Below, piece after piece: positions 14,786 through 17,697 of a stretch of 17,697 nucleotides of DNA. Under the pieces are notes generated by a model. The model saw only the letters and a list, made by a program, of their open reading frames with translations. It did no database searches and was not told where the DNA came from. Origin of the DNA: CAYMCQ01 sp964389025 (GTDB taxonomy: Bacteria; Verrucomicrobiota; Verrucomicrobiia; Limisphaerales; CAYMCQ01); the NCBI GenBank assembly GCA_964389025.1, contig CAYMCQ010000085.1, positions 1-17,697 on the forward strand, read 5' to 3'. The position numbers and the translations under genes were made by a program. Numbering within the stretch: the stretch's first letter is position 1; each line of letters begins with the position of its first letter.

Positions 14786-17221
14786 ATGAAAAAATTCTCC
14801 ACGGGCAAGGTTGTTTCAATTCTTTTTAGCGCCTGTTTTGTCGCGAGCTCGGTTGCTGCGCCGCAACAACCCGTTCTCCGTCCGGAAAAAATTCGTGAGA
14901 TGGACGCGGCGATCAACGAAGCCATCGCGGACAAAAGGTGTCCCGGCGGTGTTCTTTGGCTGGAGCATCGCGGCTTCAATTACCACAAAGCCTTCGGCCA
15001 CAGAGCCGTCGTGCCGAATGCCGAGTCAATGACCGGGGACACGATTTTCGACGCGGCGTCGCTGACGAAAGTGGTGGCTTGCACGCCGGCGGTGATGCTG
15101 CTGGTCGAGCGCGGGAAAATAAATCTGGACGAGCGTGTTACGAAATATATCCCCGAGTTCGCCGCCGAAGGAAAAGATAAAATCACCGTCCGGCAACTTT
15201 TGACGCACACATCGGGATTGCGACCGGACATCAGCTTGAAACCGGATTGGAGCGGATACGACGAGGCGATTCGTTTGAGTTGCGCGGAGAAATTGAGCGC
15301 GGTGCCCGGCGAGAAAGTCATTTACAGCGACACCGGAATGATTCTGCTCGGTGAAATCGTGCGCCGCGTTTCAGGCGAGCCGCTGGATAAATTCGTGAAG
15401 CGCGAAATTTATGATCGGCTCAAAATGAAGGACACGGGGTTCAATCCGCCGAAATCAAAATTTCAGCGCGTTGCGCCGACGGAAGTTGAAGGAGACACGC
15501 CGGTTCGCGGCGTCGTCCATGACCCGCGCTCGCGTCGGATGGGCGGCGTGGCAGGACACGCGGGGCTTTTTTTCACCGCATCAGATTTGGCACGCTATGC
15601 GAGGATGCTCCTGAATGGCGGCAAACTGGACGGTGTGCGGATTTTTAGACCGGAAACCGTCAAGCTGATGACGACTGTGCAAACGCCGCCGAATGTCACG
15701 CATCGCCGTGGTTTGGGTTGGGACATTGATTCGAGTTACAGCGGGCCGCGCGGGAAAATTTTTCCGCTCGGCTCGTTTGGTCACACGGGCTGGACGGGAA
15801 CTTCGATTTGGATTGATCCTTTTTCGCAGACGTTTTTGATCTTTTTGTCGAATCGGAATCATCCGACGGAAAAAGGAAATGTTGGAGCGTTGCGCGGGAA
15901 GCTTGGAACGCTGGCGGCGGAGGCGGTGGCGGATTTTAATTTTGCCTATGTGCCGGGCGCGTTGGCTGCGCGGGAATCTGATTCGGCAACGGCTGGCCGG
16001 CAGGTCGGTCCAACCAAACTCGTGCGTCCAGCAACGCAGCGTGCGTTGAACGGCATTGACGTGCTGGTGAAAAATAATTTTGCGCCGCTCAAAGGCAAAC
16101 GCATCGGCCTCATCACCAACCACACCGGCCACGACAACGAGCGGAATGCGACGATTGACCTACTCAAGAACGCGCAGGGCGTCACGCTCGTGAGATTGTT
16201 CAGCCCCGAGCACGGCATTCGCGGCGCGCTCGACCAGAACGTGATCACCAACAGCGTGGATGAGAAAACCGGTTTGCCGATTGTCAGTCTCTATCCAGCG
16301 GTTCCGAAGCGCAGACCGGACGAGTCGGAAGCCGAACACAGCGCAATGGCTCTGCGGCTGCGCGGACCCAAAGCCGAGGACATCAAAGACCTCGACGCGC
16401 TCGTCTATGACATTCAGGACATCGGCTGCCGGTTTTACACGTATCCGTCCACGATGGGACTTGCCATCGAAGCGGCAGCGGAAAACGGAAAACAGATTTT
16501 CGTCCTCGACCGCGTCAATCCAATCACCGGCACGATGATTGACGGCCCGGTGCTGGCCGAGCCGCCGACGTTCGTTGGTTTTTACAAAGTGCCGCTGCGC
16601 CACGGCATGACGCTGGGCGAGCTGGCTAAAATGTATAACGCGGAAAAAAATCTCAAAGCCGACCTCACCGTCATTGAAGTCGAACGCTGGCGTCGCAACG
16701 AGTGGTTCGACGAAACCGGTTTGCCGTGGACAAATCCCTCGCCGAACATGCGCAACGTGAAGCAGGCGATTTTGTATCCCGGCGTCGGTCTGCTCGAAAC
16801 CGCGCTGTCCGTCGGACGCGGCACGGACACGCCGTTTGAAGTCGTGGGCGCACCTTACATCGACGATTTGCGCTTCGCTGAAGAACTTAACCGCGCCGAA
16901 CTGCCCGGCGTGAGTTTTATGCCGATTCGTTTCACGCCCACGGCCAGCGTTTACAAAGGCACGAACTGCGCCGGCGTTTACATCATGCTCAACGACCGCG
17001 ACCGCTGCAATGTGGTGGACGTGGGATTGCAAATGGCAAAAACACTTTATCTCCTCTATCCAAACGATTTTAGCCCAGAAAAAATCCAGCGTCTCCTGCT
17101 GCACAAACCGACGCTTGACGCGATCAAAGCTGATAAACCTCTAAGTGAAATCCACGCAAGCTGGACACCGGACTTGAAGGAGTTTGAGAAACGGCGGGAG
17201 AAGTTTCTCCTCTACAAGTAG
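14786..17221 (+). CDS. Beta-lactamase-fold serine hydrolase fused to NamZ-type exo-N-acetylmuramidase
   Basis: An 811-residue exported two-domain protein. The ATG at 14786 begins a signal peptide (MKKFSTGKVVSILFSACFVA, ending near AAP). Residues about 35-385 are a class C/PBP-like serine hydrolase with SxxK as SLTK (Ser92, Lys95), YSD at 180-182 and an HTG triad at 333-335. An Ala-rich linker spans about 390-420. Residues about 423-811 are the DUF1343 (NamZ, GH171) domain with LITNHTG, FSPEHGIRG (Glu475 in the conserved acidic motif), YDIQDIGCRFYTYPSTM and VGRGTDTPFEVVGAP. NamZ removes N-acetylmuramic acid from the non-reducing end of peptidoglycan fragments. In Bacillus subtilis the namZ gene sits beside a separate serine hydrolase gene; here both activities are in one chain. 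Confidence 0.92.
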   Translation: MKKFSTGKVVSILFSACFVASSVAAPQQPVLRPEKIREMDAAINEAIADKRCPGGVLWLEHRGFNYHKAFGHRAVVPNAESMTGDTIFDAASLTKVVACTPAVMLLVERGKINLDERVTKYIPEFAAEGKDKITVRQLLTHTSGLRPDISLKPDWSGYDEAIRLSCAEKLSAVPGEKVIYSDTGMILLGEIVRRVSGEPLDKFVKREIYDRLKMKDTGFNPPKSKFQRVAPTEVEGDTPVRGVVHDPRSRRMGGVAGHAGLFFTASDLARYARMLLNGGKLDGVRIFRPETVKLMTTVQTPPNVTHRRGLGWDIDSSYSGPRGKIFPLGSFGHTGWTGTSIWIDPFSQTFLIFLSNRNHPTEKGNVGALRGKLGTLAAEAVADFNFAYVPGALAARESDSATAGRQVGPTKLVRPATQRALNGIDVLVKNNFAPLKGKRIGLITNHTGHDNERNATIDLLKNAQGVTLVRLFSPEHGIRGALDQNVITNSVDEKTGLPIVSLYPAVPKRRPDESEAEHSAMALRLRGPKAEDIKDLDALVYDIQDIGCRFYTYPSTMGLAIEAAAENGKQIFVLDRVNPITGTMIDGPVLAEPPTFVGFYKVPLRHGMTLGELAKMYNAEKNLKADLTVIEVERWRRNEWFDETGLPWTNPSPNMRNVKQAILYPGVGLLETALSVGRGTDTPFEVVGAPYIDDLRFAEELNRAELPGVSFMPIRFTPTASVYKGTNCAGVYIMLNDRDRCNVVDVGLQMAKTLYLLYPNDFSPEKIQRLLLHKPTLDAIKADKPLSEIHASWTPDLKEFEKRREKFLLYK

Positions 17222-17251
17222 CAGTTGATTTTTGGGTCGGTCTGGGGTTGG

Positions 17252-17697
17252 TCAATTGAGTCTAGCTTCTATGAATGCGAGCGGACAATAATTCGCCATG
17301 AAATGTTCGGCAAAGAATTTTTCCGGCGTGCCGAATCGTTTCACGAACAATCCCCACAAACGAAACCCGCTGACTTCGGAACGTTCGCAATCAAGTCCGC
17401 GCACCAATCGTTTCGGATGCTCGCGCACCGGCTTGCCGATCTTCGCATCAATCTTCAGCCAATCCCTCACGGCGGCGATTTCGCCGAACGGCACGCCCGT
17501 CTGCGCCATGCCGAACGGACCGGGATTCATTCCGAGAAACACCACACGCTTGCGCGAGTCGCCGAACTTGCGCAGATACATTTCATGCGCAGCCCATGCG
17601 TAATCGAGCGGGTTATAGACGTGCGTGACCGGCGGCTTGAATTTCAGGCGCGACACCGCATCGCGCAACTCGCGCGCGGCAGCGATCAACGCATTGG
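17252..17697 (-). pseudogene. SMUG1-like uracil-DNA glycosylase, C-terminally truncated and open at window edge
   Basis: The minus-strand frame is open to the window edge and stops at 17252. It has VTHVYNPLDYAW and the family signature GMNPGPFGMAQTGVPFGE (about 17480-17535), the uracil-recognition and catalytic-Asn region of SMUG1. The chain then passes through FRLWGLFVKRFGTPEKFFAE and NYCPLAFIEA and ends abruptly in RLN. Full-length family members continue for roughly another 90-100 residues that include the second active-site motif with HPSPR; that part is absent here and is not seen in other frames before the convergent gene at 17221. It is likely a non-functional remnant from deletion or rearrangement. 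A few N-terminal residues lie outside the window. A sequencing or assembly error is possible but would not explain the lack of any downstream homology. Confidence 0.8.

Noticed and set aside
16160..17104. 314-codon minus-strand open frame opposite the NamZ domain
   Set aside because: Antisense to conserved GH171 motifs; no domain or plausible start context.

Overview
The window looks like a piece of a GC-rich Gram-negative chromosome, most probably from Verrucomicrobiota (Pedosphaera/Limisphaerales-like). This is inferred from gene content: an H-X9-DG pseudopilin-type protein, a Tat-exported Gfo/Idh/MocA oxidoreductase followed by an exported HEAT-repeat protein, and an intergenic repeat built of CCAAGCTCCA-like units. 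No rRNA, tRNA or CRISPR array was seen.

Region A (1-6591, all minus strand, reading from 6591 to 1) is a long, tightly packed gene string. In transcription order it holds an ECF sigma factor, an isoprenylcysteine-methyltransferase-like membrane protein, an SQR-like flavoprotein, a DsrC/TusE-like sulfur carrier lacking the second redox cysteine, a DsrE2-like protein, a small soluble zinc-finger (HC2) protein resembling an anti-sigma factor, two tiny membrane proteins (DUF6132-like and DUF2892/YgaP-like with a CC...CC tail), and a TolC / HlyD-lipoprotein / RND-permease efflux set whose permease leaves the window after 25 codons. Most junctions overlap or lie within 25 bp. The content suggests a sulfide or sulfane-sulfur handling module, possibly under an ECF sigma / zinc-finger pair and physically linked to an efflux pump. 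This is the best candidate in the window for an undescribed system.

Region B (6592-6907) holds the C-terminal tail of an IS3-family transposase abutting the sigma gene, then a leader for the next gene with a perfect hairpin. Region C (6908-10202, plus) is a two-gene unit: Gfo/Idh/MocA oxidoreductase and HEAT-repeat protein.

Region D (10354-14694, minus) is a methylcitrate-cycle cluster, prpB-prpC-[pseudopilin-like gene]-prpD. Methylcitrate synthase, methylcitrate dehydratase and methylisocitrate lyase together convert propionyl-CoA and oxaloacetate to pyruvate and succinate. No prpE or prpR is visible. A pilin-like protein sits inside this otherwise metabolic cluster.

Region E (14786-17221, plus) is one 811-residue gene fusing a beta-lactamase-fold serine hydrolase to a NamZ-type (DUF1343, GH171) exo-N-acetylmuramidase, pointing to peptidoglycan turnover or recycling. 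Region F (17252-17697, minus) is a SMUG1-like uracil-DNA glycosylase whose C-terminal half is missing, ending 30 bp from the convergent NamZ fusion.
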